Source: Amoebidium appalachense (Eukaryota > Ichthyosporea). Taken from it: a stretch of 64,000 nt of DNA. A program made the translations under genes and the position numbers. Below the pieces are notes generated by a model. That model was not told the DNA's origin. It worked only from the letters and a program-made list of their open reading frames with translations, and searched no databases. This document shows, piece by piece, positions 1 through 14,686 of the stretch (its first letter is position 1; each line of letters opens with the position of its first letter). Location: the NCBI GenBank assembly GCA_963693365.1, contig CAVNZM010000013.1, positions 8,742,001-8,806,000 of the forward strand, written 5' to 3'.

Positions 1-266
1 TATGACACTCTCATGGGATAGGCAGCCACCCGGGGGGGAGGGTTGTGCCATTACAGGGTCTTGTTCCATGTGGGTGTCAACGCGCATGAATTTACTGGGT
101 ATGTTCTATGTATCCAAAGATACACCGTGCATGCGTTTTATACATGTCACAGCTGGTGGACATAAGATAAAGCAGCCAAGCACCATGCACTCCATATGCC
201 AACACAGCAGGGGGACATGAGGTAACACCCTTCCCCCCTCCCCCCCTCCCCCAAACACACACCCAC

Positions 267-391
267 CGTTTCTGCCCTCAGCCATCAGCACCTCCACGAC
301 CTGTGCATTGAGTTTGACCACACTGCAGTGCGTCACGGCTGCACCCTCACAGCCGCCCTGCCCATGTGCCGTGCCATACTGCCTGGCCTGT

Positions 392-422
<31 letters not shown>

Positions 423-1803
423 GGGGGGGGGGGAGGGGAGGGGGAAGGGGCAGGGGGGGAAGGGGGGAGGGGGGAAAAGGGAAGGATGGGGGGGGGGGGG
501 TAGAAGAGGCACGAGGGTGATAGGAGGAGGACGGTGACTCGACAGATACGTTGATACAGTGTACATGTGTGTGTCCGGAAGAAAGGGAAGGGAAGGGAGA
601 GGGGCCGAAGAGAGTGTGAAAGGTAGGGAGAGAACCCAGGTTCAGTGGTTGGGTGATCTAAATGACGAATGGCTGCTTTGAGTTTGTGTTGCATATTTGA
701 ATATGGTTAAGTGGGTGGGTGGCGCAGGGAAAAGGGGGCAAGGGGGAGGGGGGAGGGGGGGAGGGGGGTCAAGGAAATGGTGGTGGGGAAAGTGACTGAA
801 TGGGGAGAGGAGGAGGAGAGAGAGGAGGGTGAGTTGTTGGGGGGGGCAAGAGGAGGAATCTCAGCAGCTAATAGAAATATGAGTGCAACACAAACCACCT
901 GTAAATACGGTGCACACAAGCACATGTGCAAAAACAGGTACGTTCGTGTTAATGCAGACAGGCACACATGGGGCTACACACACACACCACACAAAAACAC
1001 ACATAAATCCCCCCCCCCCCCCCCCTCCCCCTTCCCCTCGCCCCCCAACACACTACCTGGAAGTGGCCAAAGGAGCCCGCCCCGTGGACCAGCACATAGT
1101 CTATGTGGGGGCTCTCCTTCATGCACAGCACAAGCTGCCGGCACACCGCTACCAGCCCCTCCTCATTCAGTGTCTCAAACCGTGTCTTGTCCGTAATGCA
1201 CGATCCCCCTGGGGTATAGCCCCGGGGGGGGAGGGGGGAGGGGGGGGAGGGGGCAAAGGTCAAACTAGATATCAGAAATTTTACTGCTGCACAAAAAATG
1301 GTGATGCGTAAGGGTGGGTGGTTGGGTCGGCTAGGAGAACGAGTCAATTTTGTGTGGGTCACGGGTAGGTGGTGGTAGTGGGGGGAGGCGGGAAAGAAGG
1401 AAAAGAGAACGAGACAAAAAAAGAACTGTGAGGGGTGGTCACTCAACGCAGCGCGGGGGCGGGGGGGGGGGGGGGGGGGTTGGCATTGCTTGTGTGTGTG
1501 GAGGGGGAGGAGGGGGGAGGGGAGGGGAAGGGGCAAATTAGGAATAATTTGCTCTGCTTGCGCGACGGATAGTTCTGTCTGTGATCTTGAAGAACAAAAA
1601 CAAGCGTCACTGAATTGACATTGAATAACTTGCAGTTGCAAGGCTTCCCCCCCCCCCCCCCCCTCCCCCTTTCCCCCTCCCCCTCCCCCCTCCCCCCTCC
1701 CCCCGTCCCTGCAGACCATTGCAACACGTCGTAAGAGAGTCTACCCTATGGTTATCTGCCAGGTGCTCTTACCGAGTTTGACCAGCACAACCTTTTTGGC
1801 CAT
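267..1803 (-). CDS. Isopentenyl phosphate kinase, 5' part (gene continues off the left edge)
   Basis: Three exons on the minus strand join in phase: 1803-1773, 1208-1057 and 387-267. The start ATG is 1803-1801. The product opens MAKKVVLVKLGGSCITDK, the N-terminal lysine/glycine-rich nucleotide-binding strand of the amino-acid-kinase fold, then VHGAGSFGHFQ, the H-G-A-G-S-F-G-H signature typical of isopentenyl phosphate kinases. Exon 3 adds the ARQYG..G segment and VVKLNAQVVEVLM, which fits the helix after the active-site loop. About 101 residues are visible; the family is usually about 260, so over half lies beyond position 1. No further convincing exon was found in 1-266. Known role: ATP-dependent conversion of isopentenyl phosphate to isopentenyl diphosphate in the alternative (archaeal-type) mevalonate branch. 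Donors GTAAGAGC (1772), GTAGTGTG (1056) and GTGGGTGT (266) are canonical. It is divergent from the neighbouring coiled-coil gene. Confidence 0.88.
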
Positions 1804-2833
1804 CCCACAAAATGTCCACTCCTCTATCGGATTCTTGCTTCACAGGTCATCTCCTTGCAAATGGATATGTGGGCGTGTGCGTTCTCCCTTTCAAGCAACT
1901 AAAAAACAAGATCTTCAGGCGAAGGACGCAAATAACGAGAGCAACGCTAACATGGTGTTAATAAGTGCCACATGCGATTATAAACTTGAGGGTATCTTCA
2001 GTGTGCATTCATTTATTTCCTGGGTACAGTGTAGGAAACCCATCAAGAGCTATCACCGTGAGTCAGAGGGATCCTGCCCCACGGGGAAAGCCACTCCACT
2101 AATAATAGCTGCCGTGACGGATCTGGGAGATCACGGAGCAGATCTGCAACCCCACCAGCTGCCCTGAATGAGAGATCCAGCCCAACGGGGCAAAAAATAT
2201 CCCATAAACATATGCCAAAGGGTTTGAACGGAGGATCTACCGTAATGCTAATAATAATAAAGAAATTTCATAACATGGCTAGCTGCCGGTTCTGTTGTTG
2301 CAACGGTTCTGTTGCCAAGCTGTCTGGGTACTAATTTTGGTCTCGAGCCACGAAACTGAGTTAAAGTAAATCCGACCAGTTGCGCAAACATGGCTCAGTC
2401 ACCACCGTTCTCGGTGTTTGCTGGGGGCTCAAAGTCTTTTCACCCGCCTGTAAATTAGGGGTCGATAGTACGTCTTTAGCAGACGGCCGTAAAATGGCCT
2501 CAGTGATCAATTGATGTCGCCATCAAAGCGAAAGCTGCCTTGAAAACCGAGCTCGACGGACCGGTCGGAAACAGAGGAATTAGTGGTAGGGGTGAAAGAG
2601 AAGGAGGGAAGTTCTGCTGAAAAGCTTTCTTGTAGATTGTGAGCAAGCAACGAGAGTTTTCATAGTACTCAGACACAGCCACATTCCCGCTGTTTGTGTT
2701 GCCATGCTCCGTTTCCCCGTTGTGCATGACCAAACAAAAGCCCCGGTAACAGAAGGGCCTTGTTGAGACCTTTCAGAGAACAGCAGCACTTGCGAGCCTG
2801 GTGGGCCGTTGACATAGCCACGCAGCAGCCATC
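1804..2833. promoter_or_regulatory. Divergent intergenic region between the kinase and GRIPAP1-like genes
   Basis: About 1 kb of ordinary-complexity sequence separates two start codons that point away from each other, so it probably carries both promoters. It lacks the long microsatellites seen elsewhere. No clear TATA box or conserved operator could be picked out by eye. Short open frames here (for example around 1748-2167) have no recognisable domain and are not called. Confidence 0.5.
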
Positions 2834-4923
2834 ATGGCCCTCACCGTAGAGGACTTTTCTCGGCTGCAGGTACCACCCCTGTTGCCTCTGCGCTAAGAAA
2901 CTCTTCCTGGCTTGCTGGTGGTTCACTTGCCCCAGGCTTTCTTTTTCAAGCTTTTCTGCAGCTCGAACCATTCGTCAAGGTCAAGGGTTTCCGGGTGGCG
3001 GGGAAATTGCTTTTTATGTTGGATGCCATATAAGGGTGCCACGGACAGCATACTTCTTGTGGCATCTCCTCCAGATCCAGCTCTCTCCCCCTCCCCCTCT
3101 CCCCCCCCTCCCCCCCCCCCCCCCCCCCCAACCTCCCCCTCCTGCCCCTCCCCCCCCTCCCACCCCCCCCCCCGGCCCGCCCTCCAGCCATTCCACCTGC
3201 ACTTAGTGACCTGTTTTCATCAGATCACTTGTAAGATTAACAACCTGCATGTTATCCTTCTGGGTTCAACACACAGACAAGGCCCAGCATGCACACACTT
3301 CCAAACACACGGATGTGTAAGCAAACACACACACACGGTTGCACAAAGCACACGAACATATACCGACAACACCCCCACGCAAAGACACGTACACACGCAC
3401 ACACAAACAAACGTCACACACACAGAACATGCACATGCGCTTACGCACGACAGGTACAGCTGTTCATGCGCGCGCACTTACAACCACCGAGCAGATCTAA
3501 CCTTCCCGTTTGACCGGGCCCCACGTTTCCCCCCTGGCCTCTCCCCCCCCCCCCCCCCCCCCCCCTCCCCCTTTCCCCCCCTCCCCCTCTTCGTCTTCCC
3601 CCCCTTCCCTCCTCCCCTCCTCCTTTCCCCCCTGCCCCCCTCTTTTCCCCCCTCTCTTCCTCGTCTTCCCCCCCCCTCCCCCCCCCCCCCCTTCCCTCCT
3701 CCCCTCCTCCTTCCCCCCCCCCCCCCCCCTCTCCCCAACACACACACACAGGCGGAGCTAGACAACCTCAAGGTCAGCAAATATGAGGCAGAGTCCAAGG
3801 CACGCAAGCTGCAGGTATGTTTGTGGTTGCTTGTGTGCGGAGTAGTGGGGCGCGTGACACACGTCTCTGGAGGAACAGGGGAGAGGGAGGGCCGGACTTT
3901 CTATGGGAAGTGTGTTGTGTGTTGGGGTGTTTATGTAATAACAGGGATATCTCAAGCATATCCCCCTTCTACCACCTATCATATGTGCCCTGCTAGTCTC
4001 TTACCCATATCCCTGCCACCCAGGGGGAGGTGGAGAGACTGCGGCAGGAGGCAGCAGCGCGGGCCAAGGAGCAGGCGGGGCTGGGGGGTCTGCTGAGCAG
4101 GACGGGGTGGGGTGGGGGGGCTAGCCAGCAGGCAGAGCTACAGGCGCTGCAGGTAAAGGGGGAGGGGCCCCGGAGGGGGGGGGGGTGGGTGGCCGCGGGG
4201 GGAGGAGGAGGGGGGGGGGGAGATAAGCGGATGGTTGGGTGGGTAGTTGTTGAGAGGGGGGGGGATTGGGTGGATATGGGGGGGGGGGGGGGGGGGGGGT
4301 TGACGGGTGGTGGTGGTGGTGGTGGTGGTTGTTGTATGGAGGGGGGTGGGGGGGGAAGATTGGGCAGTGGTGCTGATGCCTTTTTTTAGGTTAATATTTT
4401 TGGGTGTGCTGGTGGGGTTGATGTGTGTGTGTGTGGGGGGGGGGGGGGGGGGGGGGGGGAGGGGGGAGGAGGGCTGGCATGAGGTAAAGAGAAATGGCTA
4501 CATGAGAGTCGTATGAGTACAAGGGTTGGTGGTGGCTATTGGTCGTTGGTGCCCCTGTGCAGCCCGTGAGCTATACGCACAGGGCAAGGGGACGGGGTGG
4601 GGGGTTACTGCGTGCACCCGGTTGCTTGCTTCTTACCAGGTCCAAGGGGGGGAGGGGAGTGGGATGGATGGGATGGTTAGAGGTACCTCTTTACGAGGAA
4701 GAACGCACGGCATGCATTACCCAGGCCACCCCCCCTCCCACTCCACACTCAAGCCCTATGCCTCCACTTATTAAATCTATCCACTATTTTGCCACCTCCC
4801 CACCCTCAGTCCCAGCTGGAAGACAGCCAGCTGCAAATACGAGCCATGAGGGCTAACCTGGCAGACCAGGTGGGTGGGGGGGTGGGGTTGAAGGGGGAGG
4901 GGATGGGTGGCTGGGTGGGTTTT

Positions 4924-4956
<33 letters not shown>

Positions 4957-5706
4957 GGGGGGGACTTCCGGGAATGTGGATATTCGCTGGTGGCAAGTGG
5001 GCCCGGGGGTGGGGAAAGGGTGTGTATGTGTGTGTGTGTGGGGGGGGGGGGGGGGGGGAGGCTAAAGGGAAACAAGAGAGAGAGGGAGAGGGGGGGGGGG
5101 GGGGGGGGGGGGAAAGGGAGGGCGGGACGGGGAGGGAGACAAGGAGATGTGGTGGTAGGGCAAGTCGGTCGTTCGGTCGGTCGGGAGGGAGGGAGGATGG
5201 AAAGGAGAGAGTAGAGACTGGAGGGAGAGAGCCCACTGGCCATTGGATAATGACTTTTGAGAGAGATGGGAGGAGGGGGGTGATGGGGCCAAGTCAGTAA
5301 AAGGGATAGATGCACGTGGTGTGACGGAGCACGTGCATGGTGGGGGTATTGCTGGCTGGGAAATCATGTGCCCTGACAGCATGAGAGAAAATGCCAGACG
5401 TTCCACTGGCAAAAAACCCCCCCTCCTCCCCTTTTCTCCCTGATCAGCCAACTGTAAACCTAGCGCTCAGGTTCGATTCACCCAGGGCAACACTCCCACG
5501 GTGCACATGCCCTAAAGATGCACGGGATAAGCGCACATGGACACATACAGCACACATCTGAATCTCACCCCCACCTGCTGGTTGCAGTTTGAGACCAACC
5601 AGCGGCTACAAAAAGAGGTCGATGAGTTAAAGGCGGGGGGTGGGGGTGGGGAGGATGGCAAGAAGCAGATGGAGGAGCTGAGGCAGCAGGTGTGTGTGTG
5701 TGTGTG

Positions 5707-5793
<87 letters not shown>

Positions 5794-7135
5794 CACGCGC
5801 GTATGCGTGGATGTGTGCATGCGCCAGGATGTATGTGTATACGTGTATGGGTCTCAAGGTGTGTGTGTGTGAAGGTCACAAGGGTGTGCCTGCAGGTGCT
5901 TGTGCTTGTTTTTCGTGTGTAGGTGTGTGTATGTATGGGTTTCTGTGTTACCTTCACCCGGAGAGGTGGGGGGGGGGGGGGGAAGGGGGGAAGAGGGGGA
6001 GGCAGGGGCACAGAGAAGTCGGGGAGGGGAGGGGGGAGGTGGAGTGGAGGTGGATATTTGAGAGGAGGGGGGGGGGGGGGGGTATAATTGAGACCTGGAG
6101 GATGTTGCATGCTATTTGTATGGCTTGGTGAGCTGGTGTACGTTTTGCAGATTTGTTTATTTGGTTGAGAAGGAGAGAGGAACGTGGGACAGGGTACGGG
6201 TGGGCGGGTTGAGGGGGAGGGGGGGGGGGGGGGGGGGGGGTGGAAGGGGGGTTTCTCTGTGTTAGGCAGTAAAAGGATTGTTCTTGGTGGCTCTTCTGGC
6301 CTGTGTTTGGGCTGACACGCAGCACCACTGATGAGACGGCACGTGGATGGTGCTGTCTCCATGCTACTCCCTGCCTCACCACTTTCTTTTTTCCTGTGCA
6401 GGTTGAGGAGCTACAGGGGCAGCTCAAGGCAGCACACGAGGATAGCGAGTCGGCACATGCCGAGCTGGCAGCCCTAAGATCACTGGTGGCCACTAAGGGT
6501 AGGGGGGAAGGGGGGGGGGGGGGGGGGGGGGAGGGGGGGGAGGGGGGCAATGTCGGCATGCAGCCAAACATACATACAGACGTGTCACTTTCTTTGCTGC
6601 CTGCCTCCACACATGCCATGCTCCCATGTACTAACATTGCACGAACTTCTTGCTTGGCCCCACCGTTCACTGCACCCACCCTAACGCGTGTATGGCCACA
6701 GCGGTGGCGGCATCAGCCGAGCCAGTGGGTGAGGCAGACGGGCAGACAGAGGGGGAGGCAACGGCACCACCGGGGTGGGTGCACACACGGCCTTGGCTAC
6801 AGAACACTGGCATTGGTTTGGGCGGGTAGGAGGGGGGCAGGAAAGGGCACGAGTATAGGTGTGGGGGTGTATTATGCATGTGCAAGAGTTACAGTCCCCA
6901 GCGCTGCAATGCAGCTCGGTGCTGGATGTCACACACCCTTGCCTATTACATCCATGTTCACCTGTGAATTTGCATTCAACAAACAAGGGCTTGCGAGTCC
7001 CTTATTTGCCCATGCTCTCCTACGTATCTCTGCAAACATGTGTGGTCCCGCACACAACGTGTTTACACACCTCTGTGCAAGCGCGATACACACACGCACC
7101 TGCGCGTCACACATGCGCGTGCGTGAGCACGGATG

Positions 7136-7183
<48 letters not shown>

Positions 7184-7217
7184 CACCCACACGCACACGC
7201 ATGCGCATGCGCACGCG

Positions 7218-7256
<39 letters not shown>

Positions 7257-7443
7257 AGTGCCAGCAGCAGTGAGGTTGAGGCGCTGCGTCTTGAAGCAGC
7301 CACGTGGAGAGAGAAGTACGAGCGCAAGCGCATCCAGCTGCACACGGTGGAGGAGGACAAAGGCAGAGAGGTGCAGGACATCAGGGAGCAGCTGGACTCC
7401 CTCAGGGCACTCAAGGCCACCCTGGACAGGGACCTGGCTAGGT

Positions 7444-7526
<83 letters not shown>

Positions 7527-7603
7527 CATGTGTGTGTGCATGTGTGTGTGTGTGTGGGTGTTTGTGTGTGTGCATGTGGGCGCGCGTGTGTCTGCGTGTG
7601 TGT

Positions 7604-7644
<41 letters not shown>

Positions 7645-10593
7645 TGTTTGTTTCCCTTCGCACCAATGGATGAATCCTCTCCTCACACAATCTACAAATG
7701 AAGGGACGAAGAGAAGGAGGGGAGAGGGGATATGCTGTGTGTGCACGTGGTAGTGCCGGATGTGGTGTGTGGCTGGCTGTGGTGTGCAGGTTGGCCCTAA
7801 CCGCAGACATTGTGTGCAGAACACAGGGGGAGGTAGTTGAGCTGCAGACGCAGCTGAGCACGGTGAGGGGGGAGAAGGAGCAGCAGGTGGAGACACTAAG
7901 ACAGAAGCTGCGGCTGGCCGAGGATGCAGCCACTCAGCACCTACTGGCTAAGGAGGACAGGGCACAGGCACTGCAGGCTGCTGAAGCCCAGCTGGCCAAG
8001 CTAAAGGAGGAGAGGCTGGATTTGGGCAACAGGTACACAAAGGTAGGCACTTGAATTGGGGGCAAGCACTTGCTCATGTGCGTGTACACACACACACACA
8101 GACACACAGACACACACACACACACACCGCGCCCTTCAGCGTTTCAGGTGACATTTTCCCCTGGGCTACAGGTGGCCATTGCGTTTCTTTCCGTGTCCGC
8201 AGGGCATAAACAGTGTGTTTTACATGTGGTGCTGACGTTAGCTCAGGTGCTCAAGGAGGCCGAGGAGCTGCGCACAACGGCTGAGAAGAGAAAGGGCATG
8301 CTGGACGAGCTGTCAAAGGCCAAGCAGATCATGGAGAACAACCACGTCGGTACGTGCCACAACGCCAATGCTTGCAAAATGACCGTGCATGCATGCCAGC
8401 TATGCACGTGAACAGGTGCACACACGCTGTTGCACAGGTGGGCTCATTCTCTTGCACAAGTGGATTCATGCACGTGCACGGGTGGATGCATGCACGTGCA
8501 CGGGTGGATGCATGCACGTGCACGGGTGGATGCATGCACGTGCACGGGTTGGTACCAAATGTCTTTCACTTAAGGCTACTAATCACACATTCGAGCCATC
8601 ACATGGCCGTACAGCCACGTGATCCCATCTGGATGAAGTAGGACAAAATGGCTTTGTGCTGGGAAGCGAGTGGGTGTGATGAGGAATGGTGAACCTGGGC
8701 AGGACACTTAGGCAGGCAGAGGGAGGAATGTATCTGAGTTGTGTGGCGCAGAGCAACTCAAGGAGCTGAACGAGAAGCACCGCAAGGAGTTGGGGTCGGT
8801 GGGAGAGGGCCAGAGGGCACAGCTGGCAAAGGCAGAGCAGGCCCTGGCGGCAATGACGGAGAAGCTGAAGGTGCGTGTGGTGGGTGGAGGGGGAGAGGGG
8901 GGGGGGGGGGGGGGGGGGGAGCAGTGTCGGGAAAGGTGATGGGTTAGTGGGTGAGGGTGTGTGGGAGGTGTTGGGTGGGTGGGGAGGGGGGTGGGGGAGG
9001 AGGGGTTGGGTGGGCTGATAAGAGATGGGCAATGGTTGAAGGAGGCACAGGGACCATGTGATGTGAGGTAGTAGGTGCTGCATGCGGTGTCTGATTGGTG
9101 GCTGGGTGGGTGGATGCAGGCACGCAAGGCGGAGGAGAGGAGCCTGGAGAGGAGTGTGGCCGCACTGGAGGAGGAGCTGCAGAGGGTCAGGGCAGACAAG
9201 GTGCGTATGGAGCATAGTGGGTTGTGTAGTGTCCATGCAGGCACTATGTGCACAGTATCCATGCAGCCACTATGTGCATGGGCATCCAAGGGGACGCTTC
9301 CCCTTTACATCCCACTTATACTCGAGCTAGTGATAATCATGAATGTATACACCTGTAATTGCTTTTTCTCTTTGTTCTATAACCTGATGGGCCCATGCAG
9401 GAGGACCTCGAAGATAGGCTCAGTGAAGTGACCGAGGAAAGAGACGAGATCGAGGACGCCATGATGGCAATCCAGGTCAGTAGTAGCCCCCCCCCCCCTC
9501 CAACCCCCTCCCCCCCCCCCCCCCCTCCCTCCCCTCCCCTCCCCCCCCACCACCACACACACACACACACACACAGGCACATCGACACTGCAGGTCCATA
9601 CTAGTGGAATCCTAGTGGCAGCAGCACAGCATGCACGGCAATTTCAATTCTTTCCGTCGTTCCGTTGATGACCTGACATGTTTTGCTCGAAACCGGGGGT
9701 GCTTATAGCCAGTCACACCCGAGAAATCCATATCTGACGGCCGCCGTACGAATAGAGACAAAGACAGACCAGGGCATGCCTAGGCGTATGAGAACATCTT
9801 GCCTGTGTTGCATTCCAGCTATTGGTCAAACCGCCCGATCACGTCGAATCGTATTGAATGAACCCGATTGCATCACCATTGCCATGCCAAAGTTTCTGGC
9901 TCAGGCACGCGTGGTGGGCTTTATCTGCCTGTTTGTGTGTGCTTGCACACCACACCCACACGCATGCACACTGCTAACCCTTTGGTGTTGGAGCAGAAGC
10001 AGTTTGTGTCTGATGCCGAGTACAAGGCAGCAGAGATCAGCGCCCTGCAGGCACGCCTGGCCACCGAGCTGGCAGGCATAGAGGTGGGCCGCCACACACA
10101 CACATGCAGGCGCACATGTGGGCACACATACATGCAGGCGCACATGTGGGCACACACACATGCAGGCACAACACTCGTGCAGGGGCACCACTGCACACCC
10201 ACGTGCACATTTGGTCAACACAATGCACCGAGCAACACACTGGGGACACAGGCACACGTGCGGACACCCAGCACGGGCACATTATGGCATGATTGGTAGC
10301 ACGTGCACAGTAGCCCACCCCTGTTTATGCAGACGGATCATATCTTGCCCATGCGCGTATGCACTTGTGGAGGCCCCGGCATGATGTTGTCTGGTCCCCC
10401 AGGAGGGAGGTGCATGGGACAGGGCCGCATATAGACATTTCCTAGTGCACCGTTTCTTTTTAAGCTGCTCCCAGCCCACCGGTTAGCGGGGTGCAACACT
10501 CACAGCCCCCCCCCCCCCCAGGGACTCAACCAAAAGCTTAGGGATGCCCAGGCGGCACAGCGGCTGGCTGAGAAGAAGGGCATTGCTCTGGTA

Positions 10594-10686
<93 letters not shown>

Positions 10687-10705
10687 GAACACACACACAG
10701 ACACG

Positions 10706-10799
<94 letters not shown>

Positions 10800-10820
10800 A
10801 CACACGCACACATACAAAGC

Positions 10821-10914
<94 letters not shown>

Positions 10915-11585
10915 TTGCCACAGCCCCATCCATGCCATCACGCATGTTTCCTTGGTCATAGTCCGTTACACCAACACCACTTTAACTAATCATGATGAAG
11001 CATGCGGGCACAATAGCAAGCACATGTATAGATACCGGACTGCCGGTGAATGGCCACACAAATGGCAGGCATGTGGTCTTTGTCCTTTCATTTGCCAATG
11101 CTTGAATCACGGCATGTACCTTGCCTTACGGATTGGTAGGCCCAAACATTGTTATGCCCTCAGGCATTTTCTATGCCCACATCCCACGTCGCAGCACACC
11201 CTGACTCTCTTTTCCAGGTACGGGACCTCAAGCGGGAGGTCAAGCAGAACCAGCAGAGGATTCAACGGCTGGAGGCTGAGCTGTCAGAGTTCAAGGAGGG
11301 TGCGTACTGCATGTGTCAGTGTCGGTGTGTGCGTGCAGGCCACACAGAAGGAATGCGTGGCAGGTTGGGTGGCAAAGGCCGTCAAGTGCAGTACGTGGCA
11401 GGGCAGTGTGTGGTTGTGTGTGTGTGTGTGAACGGCGGGCCGCGCTGGAGGGGGGGGGGGGGGGGGGGGGGGGGGTGGGGGTAGAATCGGGAATACTCAC
11501 CCTTAATTTCGCCCTTGTCTATACTAAACGGCACTTGTACACATGCATAATCGCAGACACACGCACATGCACCCGCGCACACACT

Positions 11586-11641
<56 letters not shown>

Positions 11642-11778
11642 CAAGAGCACATACTCGCCGCACTCCCCCGAGGGGTCTCTTCTTGAGGTGCCTGGGCGCA
11701 TCAGCATGGACTCCAACTACTCGGAGGACTCGTACCGAACAGCTGCCACCCTGGCTATGCTCAGGCTCGAGGTATCTA

Positions 11779-11831
<53 letters not shown>

Positions 11832-12490
11832 AAAAAAAAGAAAGAAAAAGAAAAGAAAAGAAAAATTGTGTTTTGGCAGAGCATGTGCACCATTTACCTG
11901 TGGCTTTCAGTACCTTTGTCTCCCGCCCAACTCTCTTGAATTTTTCCGAATAGTGTTGCCTGCCCTGGGCCTTTCTACCCAAGAAAAGAACAGACTCCCT
12001 CAGAACCCAAGGTGTTCACTCTCCTTTGGATGGTGGGAGTGCGCATATGTCAGGGGCATGGGAACTCATGTGCTGCCTGTTGCAGAGTGATGCCAGTGTC
12101 GGGGGTGCCAACGCGGGACTGCACACAGCACCCCCAATATATACAGAGACAGAGCAGGTACACACACACATCCACATGCAGGAACAGGCGCAAATGCACA
12201 GGTGCAAGTAATTTCGATCACCCATCGACACTCTCTCATCATACACGGATGCGCACATGAAAACAGTGGTCGCACAAAACACACTCCAGAACACACACAC
12301 AGGAACACACACAGACACGTGCACACACACAACACACAAACCCACACACACACGTACTAGTGAACGCACGGATGTGCACACACACACACACACACACACG
12401 CACACACACACATGCACACAACCACCCGTCCGTCCACCCACGCATGCACACACGCACACATACACACAGCCATCAACCCACCCGCCCGCA

Positions 12491-12556
<66 letters not shown>

Positions 12557-14353
12557 CCATCATCTCACCTACCACCTACCGACCAGCATTGTCACCTGTC
12601 CCTTCGCCTAGCAACCGCATGCCTTCGACTACCCCCTCTCCCTTATCTTTCCCCCCCCCCCCCTTTCTTCCACCCCCCACCCCCACCCCAACATTTGGCC
12701 TCACTTTGTCCCCCGCCCCCCTCCCCCTCCCCCTGCGAATAGTCCCATTCTGACTTGACGTTTTTCAGGTGCGTGCGCTGGAGGAGGACAACCACCGGCT
12801 GATCTCACGGGTGACCGAGCTGCAGTGCAACGAGGTGCTGCTGCAGGAGAAGGTGCGCCAATCACATGAGGCCGTTAAATGGCTAGCCAATGGCATTGCT
12901 TGTTTAATTGCCGGCCATGCCATGGGCTCATCGGTTGCATGGTTTGAAGGTAGAGGTTTGTGCCCATGTGGCAAGGGGAGGGTGGGGGGTGAAGGGGGGA
13001 GGGGAGGGGGAGGAATAGTTTGTATGCACAAGCAGGTAACTGGGCCAATGGTTCATGGTTTCGACTTGTGGCATGGCTGTGGTGTTAGTCACGGATATCT
13101 GAGAGCGTGTGGACGATTGGCGAGTTTGAAACAAGAAATTATGAGTTGGTTGCTGTAGGCATACATACTGTGCTAGTGGTGCTTGTTGGGTGGAGGTGTT
13201 CACTCATATGCTGGTGGGCAGATCAAGTTTCTGGAGCAGAACAACGCGCTGCTGGCACAGGATGTGTACGAGAAGAGTACCCTAATCCAGAAGTACATGA
13301 TGGACAGCAGGGCAGGTGGGGGCACAGCCACAATCACCACGTGCACACACATGCTGGGTGCCTGCAATTGCACACACACACTTGGATTCGAACACACAAT
13401 TGCATTTGAACACACACTTGCACATTTGCACACACTTGGTTTTGAACGCACATTTGCACATTTGCACACACTTGGATTTGAACACACACGTACCCCGTGA
13501 GATCACATGCCGCACACCGGTTTCCCTGCCTGCCACCATGCCCCCAGACTCGCCTTGACCGTGTGCATGCGACATCACCAGTGTGTGTCTGTGTGCCTGC
13601 ACAAGCAGCCATGACAGACAGTTGGATTGCTCCAACCACCCAGCCACATCTTATTCGGTGTGCATGCACAGCGTGTGGTCACGGAACCAGTGAATGCTTC
13701 AGCTGGAGAATAGATGAAAGGTTACGTGGGGCTTGAGGACAGGGGTGTGGGCGAGTGGGATGTGGGTGGTGGTGGTGTTGAGTGCTGTGGGGGGGGTGGT
13801 TGCAGGGGCGGTGGTGAGCAGAAGAGCAACACAGGCAGATACAACACCAAAAAAGGCAAGTGGTGTGCCATGGTCACCAGGGCAGGATACCATATGGCAG
13901 TGTGTGGTGTGGGCATGTGTGGGGGCACAGCACAGAGTATTGGGGCACCAGACAGGCAATGCTGCTCTAGAAGCCTGAATGGGCTGGGCATGGTGGTGGT
14001 TGTTTCCTGTGTTTTCTTTCCACTTTCTGTCTTTCTTCTTCTTCTCGGGCATGTACCAATTAACTGCTTCCCTAGTGTGCTGCATTGCTTCTCTTCCCTC
14101 AGCCTCCCCACCCCTGTCTTCCAAATTCTGCCCTTGACATGCAAACACAGTGAAGTGGACACACAGGGACACCTGCAGAAAGAAGCCCCCCCCCCCTCCC
14201 CACGGGAGGGTGGGCTCTGCAAAGTCATGCATGCCCCGTATATGTGCGGAAGTTTGTCAAAGTCTGAGTTCTGTTGTCCGTGGTGGATGTGTATTTGGTA
14301 TTCTGTAACACAGCCAAACCACAATATCGCACATGCAATGTCCACTAACCATC

Positions 14354-14388
<35 letters not shown>

Positions 14389-14589
14389 ACCACCACCACC
14401 ACACACACACACACACACACACACACAGCCCGAGGACATAGGGGACAAGATAGCGTCAGCACTCAAAGAGTTCAAGTTTGGGCGGGGGCCAACACCCACT
14501 GAGATGCAGAAGAGGCTGCAGAGTATGCTGGAGGAGACATTGACAAAGAACCTGGACCTGCAGGTGCGTGCGTGTGTGGGTGTGGGTGT

Positions 14590-14686
<97 letters not shown>

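Noticed and set aside
949-1719. 256-codon minus-strand ORF read as one protein
   Set aside because: Its middle is poly-Gly/Pro low complexity from intronic G/C runs. Only the part over 1057-1208 is a true exon of the isopentenyl phosphate kinase.
2955-2985. Possible short exon (LEPFVK) between GRIPAP1-like exons 1 and 2
   Set aside because: The acceptor looks good, but exon 1 joins directly in phase to 3752 and gives the family's N-terminal order without it.
7259-8042. Kinesin-14-like coiled coil in the 2834-15377 gene
   Set aside because: There is no motor domain anywhere in the gene, and its N- and C-terminal blocks match GRIPAP1.
8460-8550. CRISPR-like array
   Set aside because: The repeats are directly contiguous with no unique spacers, and the genome is eukaryotic with spliced genes.
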